64,000 bases of DNA from Larix kaempferi (Eukaryota; Streptophyta; Pinopsida; Pinales; Pinaceae): positions 3,782,001 through 3,846,000 of the forward strand of contig BSBM01000865.1 of the NCBI GenBank assembly GCA_027924585.1, read 5' to 3'. A program made the position numbers and the translations under genes. Below, one piece after another: positions 32,806 through 44,103 of the stretch. Within the stretch, counting starts at the first letter, position 1. Each line of letters begins with the position of its first letter. The notes under the pieces are model-generated. The model was not told the DNA's origin and did no database searches. It saw only the letters and a program-made list of their open reading frames with translations.

Positions 32806-35520
32806 CAAATTAAATCATAAACCATGATTCCAAATTAACATCCCCCATTTCAATTCCCCAAACCCATTTGAACATGAAAGAAATTATAATACTCTCCCCT
32901 TCATATTAAATTTCAAAGGTGCAAGCCATCCAGAATAAAAAGTGAAAATAAACAGAGATACATACAAATATATCACCCAACAGCTCTAAAAATTAGTTTA
33001 GTCCATAAAGGTATTTATGGAAAGCAATGATCACATACCCACAGACAGAATTAAGACTACAATTAGAATTCAAATTTTGAGAAACAAAGAACTAAGGCTA
33101 CAACTCAAATTTTGAATTGAGAAACAAAGAATTAATACTACAATCGTATCCCACAAAATTAAAAGATTGAATCTATAAATAGCAAAATCAGTCTTACAGA
33201 TGCGTTAACAAGACACTGTGGATAAATGAATGATAAAATACAACTAACTATTTTTTAGAGTTGTCTATGAATATTTAGTCATCCAATTTGCTGGAAATTC
33301 GAATCCGCAATTATATCTATCATTTTATACAGAGGCTGCAATTAAAAACTACGCCAAAACGTTATAACCTATTTAGACTATCCCGGGTGCTTGAAATTAC
33401 AATTTGAACCATGCATATTTCAGAAACTGCAATTTTATCAATAACTGGATTTCAATGAAGAAGTAGCAATTTAATTAGCTTTTAGTTTACATGCTCACAA
33501 ACCACGGCTCACAGCAACCCCTATATCTTCTTCGGATATAACCAAAGCTGATTAAAGAGTGTTATTGACAATGATATATGCTTACACAATTGGTTTCTTT
33601 TGTCTATGGATGGCGATGAAATTCGAATCTGCAAAAAGCTCCAATGGTGGCAACTGCACTTGCAATCCTCACTAGAGGCATATTCATTGCCATCTCTTTG
33701 GCTTCCGATTTCCTGAATTGCTCAAACAATGATCGAAATTCGCTTCAATTGCAATAGACTTCCGAGAGGAATTACGGAGACAGAAACATAAATTCGATTA
33801 GAGTCGTGAGAGGTTTAGAGAATATTAAGGATTAAATCAATATACATGTTACAACTATGCTTGAGAACGATGGTTGCATGCAACCTGCCACCCAGTACCA
33901 GTAGGCCATGCACACTGCCACCAGTGTCAAGGGCCACGACACACGTATCTAGCATGCAAATGCTAAGCAAACCTAGTTGAGGATGATATGTTGCATTGGA
34001 TGTATAACAATAGCAAAACAACAGATTAAAACTAGCATGTACACTGGCAACACACGGGGAAGTAAGAAACACACGTCTACTTAGTACACTACCACGGGGA
34101 AGTAAGCAAGACACGGAACTGCTAGCCTTCATCTAGGTGCATATAAAAACAAAAAAAATTGCCTTACCTGGGTTTGAGGCCAAATAAGGCTCTCAATTTA
34201 CTCATTGGTCAGACAAGAATCTGAAGCTTAAAACTTAGGTTAAAATTCTTTGGAAACTGTGCAAACTAATAGATTTTTAGTCAAACTGATTCCTATAGTC
34301 CCTGCTGCTTGGCAGGCTGGCAGGGACTAATAATTCAATTCATATATGTAAATTTATGTCAACATTTATTTCAACCACTAACCATCTGTAAATGACATTT
34401 TTAATTTATGTTTAAAATATTTGATAATTTTGTTATATTTAGTTGTTGATTTTCCTTTCATTTTGATTTAATTTTAAAGAAAACCTCATTACTTTTTAGT
34501 AACATTATATAAGTAAAGTGTAATTACATGTTTAATTGTATTTAAAGATGTGAGAAATATTTTAAAATTTAATATGAATAAGATGTGTAATGTAATATAA
34601 TGTTTATGAAAAAAATTGAATTTGAAAAACATATGATTTTTGTTTTCAAAAATTTTCACCATTTTTATTTAGATATTAAATAGAAATTATATTTTTCAGA
34701 TGAATATTGTACTTACAAAAGTAATATTAAATAAGTAATATATATTTTATTTTCAATTATTCGAAACAAAATCTTCTATCCTATTTTTTTTTCTTCTTCT
34801 ATCTCATGTCACCTCGTTGAATAAGGGTCCATAGTGATTAGATTTAATGTAAAAGTTGAGAAGTTAAGGTCCATAAAGGGAACCAATTCCTTATTGGAAA
34901 TAAAGGTATCGGATTTATGAAATCTCTTCATTCTCTCACAAGGGCTTCATATACAACTATCTACCTCGAGGAGGAAAACTCGATATTCATATCTACTTCT
35001 CTATACTTTGAGGAAGATTCTTCATTCGACACTTTTGAATAAACAATATTCTCCTTCTATAAAACAATAATTTGCTATTTGACAAAAAAATCATCATCTT
35101 CATCTTCGGAATACACTCACCTATCTTAATACAAGTATTATTTTTTTACATAAATGGTTAAAGTTTGTATAAAAGGTCACTTGCAAACTAATTCAACAAC
35201 TTCGAATTACAAAATTTAAGACTTCTAAATTTAACTTGCAAGACAATTCTCCTCCCATCACAGTCTTGGGAGGAGATTAGACAACTTCTAATTCCTCTCA
35301 TATTCTTGAGAACATGAGTAAATTCTAACAAATTGCTTGCACAATAGAAGAGAGAAACAATACATGGCTAAATTGGATTATGAAATCTACTTATTGTCGT
35401 CATTGGTTACATGGTTGGAGTGGAATTTTTTTCTTAACTATTGTAGTCCAAGCTTCATTCTTGTTTGGATCTAGTGGTTCTGGATTTACAATTGGCTCGT
35501 CTTCCTTCACTTGATCCACC
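32806..35520. other. no recognisable gene
   Basis: AT-rich flank of the retroposon. The minus frame 33815-34132 shows no known motif. A tandem CACGGGGAAGTAAG is repeated near 34056 and 34092. No LTR or gene family was recognised. Confidence 0.5.
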
Positions 35521-35525
35521 CAACT

Positions 35526-36781
35526 CTACGTAAGTTGCGAATTGGGTTGTGAATCCTCCAAAGTTGAGACAATATATTCTTCTTTAAGGGGGGAGTCTCT
35601 ATCATCCTCTAGGTCCTGTAGAGCATGTTCCTGTTGTTGAGAAGGTTTTTCACTCAAAAAGGGCTTATTGATGTCCTTTTGAACTATACTAGGAGCCCCT
35701 TTGAGAGGGTCAAAATTTGGGGTTTCTTCCTTACTGATCAGTCGATGTTCCTCCTTTGCACTGGTCCACCATTTGTGTTTAAGATGAGACTTCTTAGAGA
35801 CTATGACCTTAGGAGCTTGTGGGAAAAGGTTGCAGTATGCCATGTTTCATAACAAGCTCTACAATGGAAAATGACCTGCTCAGTCCAAGCTTTTGTGTCC
35901 AGGAGAAGTTAGGCCCTATTAAATATAAATTTCTTCGGGCAATCCATTTCCACACAAATACGTGAATATGCTGTGATGCTGCAGTTTGATGCTTTAGGAC
36001 TACTAAAATAGTACTTGCCAAGATATTTCCCTGTGGCTAGTAGGGAGGAGAAGCCCAAAAAATGCAATGGTAGATTTGAGATCCCGATCCATGTAAGACC
36101 CGAGGATAGGGAGTATCTCAAAGGATCAAAAGGAGTCCAAGGTTTGATGTATAATCTATAACTACCTTAAAACCAAGGCCCCAAGTTAAAAACCAGATCT
36201 TTATCTTCTGTAAGACCAAACTCGACAATAAAGAACTGTTTTGTACCGGGATAGCTAAAAGATTATTCTCTCAAAAGGGTCTTCTGGGAAGTGGAGATCC
36301 ATTTATGCAAAACAACTAAATGAGGCCACAAACCTTTCAAATTATACACAAGGACATAAGAACAACAAAATATCACTTGATATTTAGCATCAGAATCAAC
36401 AAGAATGGAAAGAGCGGGAGCCTTATCAAACATGACATGGCTCGGGGAGGATACACCGCCTCCATTCTTCACAACGTCACAAAAGCATCCATCTTTAGCA
36501 CCAACAAAAGAAAGGTATGACTAGAGGCCACTGAAGGAGAGATGAGAGGACCATAGGAAGCATGGGGGGCATAACCACTTGCATGGTAGCTGACAATGCC
36601 ATATAAGAAGAAAGAGGGCAACCCAAGCCCATAATCTACAAAAAACGTGAAGGGGGGATGTTGAGCAAAATAAATGGGATCGTCGATTGGAAGTTGAGAT
36701 GCCATGGGCATGGAGCACGAGCAGTTGGGATGGAGCCTTAGCAACTGCCTTGAACAGGTAGAAGAACATTGGAGCCTCCAT
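35526..36781 (-). pseudogene. LINE ORF1 (DUF4283 and CCHC type), broken
   Basis: Minus strand. After a low-quality N-terminal part (36521-36781) come GLWPHLVVLHKWISTSQKTL, RYSPSSGLTWIGISNLPLHF-type DUF4283 segments (shifted near 36120), YSRICVEMDCPKKF and a degraded zinc knuckle HCRACYETWHTA near 35865. A charged C-terminal part follows at 35526-35843. Several frameshifts and stops make it dead. The plus-strand LINE RT fragment that starts 110 bp away points in the opposite direction, so it is a separate insertion. Confidence 0.7.
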
Positions 36782-36889
36782 CTATTGTTTTACAAATTAC
36801 TGAAATATTTTCTTATCGATGCATGAATTCTATCTTAATATGAGTATTTTAAACATTGAAAAAATGATCATTATTGTATTGTTATCTTC

Positions 36890-37721
36890 TTGATGACTAG
36901 TTCAATAAAATTCAATCCAAAAAACATCAACACTATGTGTTTAACTGTGGAAACTTGCACTATAAAACACTTACCATTAATTTACTTAATAAAATTTAAC
37001 GATAATTTTATGTACGACAACAACTTGGAGGAAGTGACTTCATATAAATATCTCGGAATCGATCTTCATCGTACGCTTAATTGGAACTATAGCATTGAGA
37101 AAAGGATTAATAGATGATGGAAAGCTTATTATGGATTTGAAAACAAATGTAAATCAATAGACCTCTTGGCTTAGGGATAGGAAGAAACTTCTCCTTGAGA
37201 CTCTCCTCACGCATGTTATCTTATATGGTTATGAAGTTTGAGGTTGCAGCATCTCTAGATAATCATGGAGAATGTTAGAGCAGATCCAAAAGTGCTTCAC
37301 AACATGTAATCTCAAATTTAAAGACAATACACCCTATCTTGTCCTCCTCATAGAACTGAGTCTCTCCTAGATTGAGAGCATGGCTATGACCATGTACCTA
37401 ATATACAAGAACAAGATAAACTACATGGAAGAGAAGAGGCTTCCTAAGATTGCTTCACACTCTAGTCAAAACCATTTGCAACTTGAGTGAGGTGGGCATA
37501 AAGATGCCAAGTCTTGGCTAAATCGTTGGGGAGTTGAGGAAAATGTCACTCTGTAGAATAATGATAATATTAAAAGTATTATTACATATAAATTTAAGGA
37601 GAAGATGTGTTATAATAAAGAGTTAGAGGATAAGAGAAAATTAAGATATTATAAGGAGGTGATAAACCATAAGCCATGAGATCAAGAGTATCACTCTATT
37701 TTAATTAGCTTAAAGAAAAAT
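36890..37721 (+). pseudogene. LINE reverse transcriptase C-terminal region, part 1
   Basis: The frame shows YDNNLEEVTSYKYLGIDLHR and TLNWNYSIEKRIN, the end of the RT thumb region. In shifted frames, THVILYGYEVWG, IESMAMTMYLIYKNKINYME and SQNHLQLE belong to the C-terminal region of this LINE type. It breaks at about 37721 inside ILISLKKN and resumes at 39731, with an unrelated 2-kb segment between. The catalytic FADD-type motif is not present. Confidence 0.75.
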
Positions 37722-39730
37722 CTCGAGTCAGGTGTTCATATACAAGTCAAGACCCCCGACACCGTGTCGATCTAACAAACAACAGTAAAATGCTTAGCCA
37801 ATCATAAGTAGTGAACAACTGTTAGGATAAAGGAAGGGCACCTTGGCATGGGCCAAGGCACATGGCTGACTGAAGGAGAACATTCCCCCCACTTCCATGT
37901 ATAACACTAAGTGCATGCTTGGGAGAACGACCCCCAAGTTGGATGTCCCGACAACTGCCATGATCTAAACCTCAGGGTTGAATGATTAACCGGTAGTCGA
38001 GAGTACAAAGGTCAACAAGGGAAGCACACCTAGAGGATGTAAAGGCACATGGCATGGGAAAGGACACATAGATGACAAATGATCAAACCTCTATCCTGAG
38101 CTAGGTATGCCGAGGTGGATGAATAAATCAGAATGCACGCTGGAGAGAACAACCCCCAAGTTGGGTCTGCTGACAACTTCCATGACCTCCACCTTCGTGC
38201 TAAGTAAGCAACATGTAATCACTTAATTATACAAGGGCCAACAAAGAAACTGAGTTAGGGTAATGACATAACACTTGTATTGGGCCAAGATGCATGATTG
38301 ATTGATGGTTACGCCCCTCCCCACTCCTAAGCATAACACTGCAAGTACGCATAAGAGCAGAGTTTCCCCAAGCATATTGAACATCCCACCCAGGTTGATC
38401 AATGTAAGAAGATCTAACCAAGCGGTAATGGCAGCTATGGTTGTCACGCATAATCATTCGACGATGTGGAAGAAGGACAAACCATCTCACATGGATTATT
38501 CTACTCATATTAACAAGCATGGAAAGTACATCATCCCATGTAGGACGAGGAACTCCAGGATATAATGACAAGGTCACTCCTAGCTCTTGATAAACATGTA
38601 ATTCTAGAGGTAAACTCAACCAATGATCTATTTGTGGCTATTTTCTTTTGGCTTCTTGGGTATATGCAAGTCGAGGAGAGGTTGGAGCACAATGCTCTCT
38701 CGAGATATTGAAACACTCGAGACAAACCGACTGAAAAGTTAAAGGGAACAAGGATTCTATTACCAGTAGGAAGGAGCAACAGGTGTGGTGTCCCAATGTA
38801 AACAAAGCCTCGACAAACAAGCAAATACTTCTTAGCACAACTGAATAAATGGCATGTACTCATTAGGAGATTGATAAGAGCAAGTTGGCCTACCAACGCA
38901 TGCCCCGTGTCAAAGGGGAAGTTGAGTAAGCCAAAACATGTTACAATAGTTGTATCCCAGTAAGAGCAAGGAAAAAAAATCAGACAGTCCGAGGAATGGG
39001 TGAAATTAGAGCAGGACACCTCGAAAGCAACGACGGGACAAGAAGAAATGCAGACCTAGTTTAAGGACATGAGTAACTCACGTACCCGAGAAACCAAGCA
39101 TGCAAAAACGATTCTCCTATATTGGCACATCAAAACTCTAATTGGCAAAGCTATGTTGGATGGACAAGAAGAGAAGAATAATTTATCCTTCTTCAACTGG
39201 ATCAGAGGCAAGCACAAATGGATCAGATGCAAGCACAAATGGAAAATTGGAATCATAAATTGATTACCATGATAAGAGCTATGTCTAGTTTTGAAGACAA
39301 ACTTAATTTGGTAGCCAAAACAACCAGTGGAATGGTTTTCCAAATGATTCCTGAAGCTCAATAGCCACAATCAGCTCAAGCAAAGGAAACCCAAGTCATT
39401 CATGTCAATGATGAATATACTTCATAGACATTTTATTCATGTTTTAGTTTTTATAATAACTTGCTTACTCATGGTTTATCTTGCTATAATATACATAATA
39501 GTCTTTGATATGCACATAATTGAACATCCTTCTTTTTTTTGTTTAATATTTTTACATCTCAAACTCTGTTTTATAATCTAGTTTCCCCTTGGGGCAGACT
39601 ATAGGCTTTTTGGACATATGTCATTAACACTGAAGGATGGGTTTGGTGTCATGATAGGCAAGCTCGTTCGAGCTTAATGTAATGTTTAATTACTACTAAT
39701 AGAAGGATCTAAACTAGCTTTACAAAAAAG
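37722..39730 (+). mobile_element. 2-kb insertion splitting the LINE, retroposon-like
   Basis: Flanked by an imperfect direct repeat: AATTAGCTTAAAGAAAAAT at 37703-37721 and AATTAGCGTAAAGAAGAAAA at 39731-39750. The right end has a short A-run (TTTACAAAAAAG), as expected of target-primed insertion on the plus strand. Inside, imperfect repeats lie at 37890-38400. Near 39180-39390 a frame reads DQRQAQMDQMQAQMENWNHK and SFEDKLNLVAKTTSG, coiled-coil-like. No RT is seen. The orientation is inferred from the A-run. Confidence 0.55.
37890..38400. repeat. imperfect repeats of about 200-235 bp inside the insertion
   Basis: GAGAACGACCCCCAAGTTGG near 37923 recurs as GAGAACAACCCCCAAGTTGG near 38142. A weaker third match is TAACACTGCAAGTACGCATAAGAGC near 38334. 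The ACATGGC...GGCCAA segments are also repeated. Confidence 0.55.
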
Positions 39731-39905
39731 AATTAGCGTAAAGAAGAAAATTAACATATTTAAAATAAGAACAAACTCTTACAAGCTTTATAGTGAAATA
39801 GGTAAAATGCCATGGGATGAAAGAATCTATCATCTTTACGCTATAAAGAGGGTTGAAGATGAAAATCACTTTTTTTCATCACAACCTTTCATTTATCATA
39901 ACTAT
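39731..39905 (+). pseudogene. LINE C-terminal region, part 2
   Basis: The frame ISVKKKINIFKIRTNSYKLY, then MPWDERIYHLYAIKRVEDEN and HFF, continues the LINE protein interrupted at 37721. The end is a zinc-binding-like segment (CxxC...H...C in relatives), here with cysteines replaced. Confidence 0.7.
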
Positions 39906-39954
39906 GGTAATTCATGAATACTTCTCTTAAAGTTTTTTTGCACCGAGAGGCGCT

Positions 39955-40450
39955 CTACAGCCCAGTATGAGGGAGATCTTGTTAGTTGAGTGTTTGTTGA
40001 TATTGTCGGCCATAGCCATAAATAACATTTGTATGAGGGAGATCTTGTAAGTCGAGTGTTTGTCGATATTGTCGGCCATAAATAACAAAGTAAACAAAAA
40101 AGAATAATACAAAGTAAAAAGTAATAAATATTATGTCAGCCATAAACAAAAAAGAATAATACAAAGTAAAAAGTAAATATGAGACTTAAACTAGAGACTT
40201 TAGAGCTTAGGATTATGTGATAAATATTATGTCGGTCATAAACAAAAAAGAATAATACAAAGTAAAAAGTAAATACGAGATTTAAACTAGAGACTTTACT
40301 TTTTATTTTTAATACAAAGTAAAAAGTAAAAAGTAAATATAAGATTTTATAGTGTTTGTCGAGTAACAAAATAATACAAAGTAAACAAAAAAGAATAATA
40401 CAAAGTAAAAAGTAAATATGAGACTTAAACTAGAGACTTTAGAGCTTAGG
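39955..40450. repeat. AT-rich minisatellite-like array
   Basis: Repeated units containing AACAAAAAAGAATAATACAA followed by AGTAAAAAGTAAATA, and GAGACTTAAACTAGAGACTT, in at least four irregular copies. Two copies of TATGAGGGAGATCTTGT with TTGATATTGTCGGCCATA precede them (about 39967 and 40033). The sequence is non-coding. Confidence 0.8.
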
Positions 40451-40545
40451 ATTAGGTGGCTCACGTATTGCACTCAAAGAGCTATTCTCCTGGTTTGCAT
40501 CTAGGGAGATTTGATCCCTCTCAGCGCTTGATAGAACCTAGGATT
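40450..40545 (+). repeat. possible tRNA-derived SINE head
   Basis: GTGGCTCACG resembles a pol III A box and GAGATTTGATCCC about 40 bp later a B box. A related B-box part, GGTTTGCACCTGAGGGATTT..., occurs at about 43738-43790. No clear A-tail or TSD was found, so the call is weak. Confidence 0.3.
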
Positions 40546-40739
40546 TGGATATACACTGGTTTAACATAAAAATAAATTAAAAGAGCAAAATACCTTTTTT
40601 ATCAAGGTTGAATAAATCAAATTAAAATTGAAATTGAAATTTAGTGTATGAGTTTAAACAACTTTCATTAAACAACTTTTGAAACACACATTTTAAAAAT
40701 TAAACTCGATGTTCCTTTGACTTTGGTTGTTTCCAACGA

Positions 40740-41460
40740 AAAATCTTTAATCGCCTCAACAAAATGCCACGTAAGCAATGAACGATGACATGGCAAGCAC
40801 GGTCTCAACTACACGCGTCTCCAAAGAAACCTCTCACCGCCTTACACAATGCCACGTACGCATTAAACGATGACTTAGCAAGTATGGTCTCGATTACACG
40901 TATACAAAATTTTGCAAAGCGCGTCGAGGATTATGACGTCACTAAGCTTGTGAGCTTTTTCGTATTCACCGACTAATTAACGCATAGAGAAAAAACACAC
41001 CGACTATTGGCCAAGCCTTGTCTGCCACGTGTAAATCCAAGTCTACCTTTGTGTTCACTCAAACGAATTACCTACATATCGATTCGAACCATTTTTCTGA
41101 GATTACTTGAAGGAGAAGAAAAATCAAGAAACAGCGAAGCGAGGGTTTGGCTGAGTTGATAGCCTACCTGAAGGTCCAACCCACACTTCCCTGCGATTTG
41201 CTAATCGCACTGCGCGTCGCCTTAACTTGGTGGCCATGATTGCCCGTCTAAAATAAAATTCATAGCGTTTTAAATTGCTATAACGGCTCCAGTTGAATTC
41301 TTTGTCTTCGCCAAGCACAATAAATAACGGGAATTAAACCGATCCGGACCATTCAGTGCCTGCCCCGCTGCATCCTTCGGCGGGTTTCATTTTTTTCAGG
41401 GCGCCATGTTTTTTAAGCCCTGGTGCGAGTTCTCTTATCCCTTCTCTTCTTCCTGTTTGC
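40740..41460 (+). promoter_or_regulatory. CpG-rich promoter-like region
   Basis: Unlike its surroundings, this stretch keeps many CpGs (ACGCGTC, GCGCGTCGAGG, CTGCGCGTCGCC). It holds a palindromic bZIP site TGACGTCA (about 40935), a G-box CACGTG (about 41026), ACGT cores near 40768 and 40855, a CCAAT-type ATTGGCCAAG (about 41005) and AATAAATAA near 41318. Either strand could be transcribed. On the minus strand a small frame MATKLRRRAVRLANRREVWV ends at a GTAGG donor-like site. No gene is recognised. Confidence 0.35.
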
Positions 41461-42542
41461 AATTCTTGATTTTATGAAACGGTATTTAGGGCAGGGAAAA
41501 TTGGGATGGATTTAAGTAGTATTTTGTGTCGGAGATTCTTATTATGTTATTTTGTGATTGCAATTTTGTTCGGTTATAAGACCTATGGCAGATGCAATAG
41601 GATTTGTTATTGTGCTGTAACAGGTTTCTTGGGCATCACGAGTTCCATTTCCCGAGCTGTTTTTCTCCCTTTTTAGAGAGAGATAGTCTCCTAATACGGA
41701 TTTGTTTCTTTGTTTTGGAAATTACACGTATGGTGTCAGTCCGCTACAATAAATTTTCTAGTGGGCAGGTATTTCCCTTGTAGAAACTTGCAGGACTCCT
41801 CCGTTTAGATTGAATAGCTATTGCAAATGTTAAGTGCGTGCTCTTGGTCCCCAATAATTTTGTAGGTGGAATTTTTGGCCATGGAAGGAATCTTAGGCTG
41901 AATTCAGGAGTTTAGTTCGAGGATAGGATGGAGAGTGCTTATCGGAACATCAATCCATACCATGGAACAGAAACCCTGAAATGGGACTGGTCCCAGGTCT
42001 TTCCGCAATAATACTGTTTCCTGAACTCTGTATATAAGTTTATGAATGAATGAATGATGCCTATGATTAAGCATTTAAATCTTATTAAAACAGACAACTC
42101 CCTTTTATTAATATAGAACAGCCCAATTAGGCAGATTTGCATAGGATTTGACCTTAACATGTTATGATTATAATTAGACTTCATATGACTATATACAATT
42201 TTAACCAAGTTGTCTCTTTAGAGTACAACGAAAGCTCTTTATGCGCCTATTGGTGTTTAGGCTTGTAACAAAACGCCTAATTAAAAGCGTAACAGTTGTA
42301 GAGCAATCCAACTGGCCGTGGGTAGGCCCTGGGTCTGATTCCTAGGCAGTCCAATTATGGAGGCAGTTTTGAAGGTTTCGCACATAACACTATTAGCATA
42401 TTGTTGTTGTTTCAAGGTTGTACCTGCTCACAAACATATAGCTGCTTTGCTTACCATGGTTCCTTTCATATTAATGCTGTTGTGTTTATGGTGTCTTTCA
42501 AATTATGCTTGATTTGTGGCTGTTTGTCATATTCCATGTTAC

Positions 42543-42667
42543 AGTGAGAAAGAGTAACGCAGGGTATAACTGTTAGGGATAACAATGAAGCGGTCTAAGA
42601 AGCACTTCAATCTGCCTTTTGTTGCCGCTGTCCTTCCTTCATGTAGCTCTGAGAACTATAGATCAAT
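42543..42667 (+). CDS. possible 5' coding exon of an unidentified gene
   Basis: A polypyrimidine/ACAG acceptor-like site (CCATGTTACAG, ending about 42543) is followed by an ATG at 42585. The peptide starts MKRSKKHFNLPFVAAVLPSC and continues SSENYRS to a GTAAGA donor at about 42667. A further open stretch, about 43381-43469, continues the phase and ends at AG/GTCAAT. The protein family is not recognised. The copia element starting at 43891 may lie in a later intron. This is a weak model based only on splice-like signals. Confidence 0.25.
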
Positions 42668-43890
42668 GTAAGAAATTCTGGTACAACCTTGAATACAGGT
42701 CTGGCCGACTAGGAAGATTTTACCTAGTTCCCCTTCAGAAGTTGTTGCTACCCAATCAAACTTGCACTGCTCAGAGTTGACAATGACTTGACACTCCCAC
42801 GTGTAATGCTTGGTTATATTTAACGCATTAAACTGTTAAGGAACATGCACTGACAAAATTTAAGGAACACAAACTCAGCAAAACTTGACAACTCTTGGCA
42901 AAACTTGGCCAACTTGTTGAACAAATAGTCTTCTGACCAGGATTTTTGATATTGTTTGGACTTCCTCTGACCAGTTCAGAGCGTGGAGTCATCTTGGGAG
43001 TACTTGGATAGTTATAAAGAGTCCTGGTTCTACCTTTTCAATCCGTTATGCTGTGTTCCTCTTTGTCCATACCTAATCATATTATAGACAATCATCAGTT
43101 CTTACTTTCTGATAAATAATGGTTTAATCATATTATAGACAATCATTAGTTCTTACTTTCTGATAAATAAGGGTTAAGTGCTTCATTGTATGCTACATGA
43201 TATGCACTGAGTCAGTGAAGCCATTCAATCCTGAAGGTCATTCAGGGGTTACAAATATTCAAGTCATAGGATGCTGGAATTTTCTCTGCTTTTACTGTTG
43301 ACACACTTATGCTATAATGCTTTACATTGATTCCATGCTTCGATACACTGTTTTGACTTCAATTACTGTTTATGTGGAAGTTACACCGAGGAAGTCAGTA
43401 CAGATGAGTCCCATTCCATTCACAAATGCTTCCTATCATGGGTCTCCAAATTTATCCAACCCAATAGGTCAATCATTCTTGAACTGTATACAGTTATTGC
43501 TTGAAGGACTGACATATTGGTTCTTAGCCCTATACAATGAAACCATTGTTTGCCTGTGATATTATTTGGGATTTAGATCCAATGAACCACAACATGTAAA
43601 TTGTAAAACAGAAGTTGCAACCTTAATATACTACTATCTTATATACATTTTAAACTTGGATCTATAGTGCTGAGGATGAAATCTCTCAAGGTGGAAACCT
43701 CAATGTTTTTTAAATCTTTGATGATGCAAAAACTAGAGGTTTGCACCTGAGGGATTTGATCTCTCTTGGTGCTTGATAGATCTAGGGTTAAGATGGATCT
43801 AAGCTAGTTGCATTCACATGATACTACTTCAAAATTATGTTTTCAATAGGATAATAAAAGAACTGTATTTATAGATGTTAATGTTATCAG

Positions 43891-44103
43891 CAATGTTACA
43901 AAAACCGGACCGGTTCTAGCAAAACCGGACGGTTCGACTGGTTCAGAGGCCTCACCAGTGTCTCAAACCGGAAATGACCGGTTCCGTACGGAACCGGCTG
44001 GTTCTGACCGGTTCCGGCCGGTTTCGGTCGGTTTTCCGGTTCCGGTTGGTTTTCCGGTTTGGGTTCCGGTTCCAGCTGGTTTTCCGATTTCGGTTCCGGC
44101 TGC
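43891..44103. mobile_element. hAT-like fragment with one terminus, fused to copia pol
   Basis: The left end reads CAATGTTACAAAAACCGGAC, like the TIR of the MITE at 45932-46714. It is followed by dense ACCGG/CCGGTT subterminal motifs. The right end has no TIR and runs straight into copia coding sequence at about 44103 (VYVEQ on the minus strand). The copia frame reads on through the hAT DNA as a Pro/Glu-rich tail, which is a frame artefact. Confidence 0.75.

Noticed and set aside
38227-39019. Minus-strand ORFs of 130 and 162 codons
   Set aside because: No recognisable motif, low-complexity composition and location inside a repeat-bearing insertion; likely chance frames.
41124-41318. Minus-strand 64-codon frame as a gene
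   Set aside because: Short, rich in Arg because of the CpG-rich DNA, with no family match; mentioned only as an alternative in the promoter-like region.
43896-44103. Pro/Glu/Asn-rich C-terminal tail fused to the copia protein
   Set aside because: It is translation of hAT subterminal CCGGTT repeats beyond the copia break, not a protein domain.
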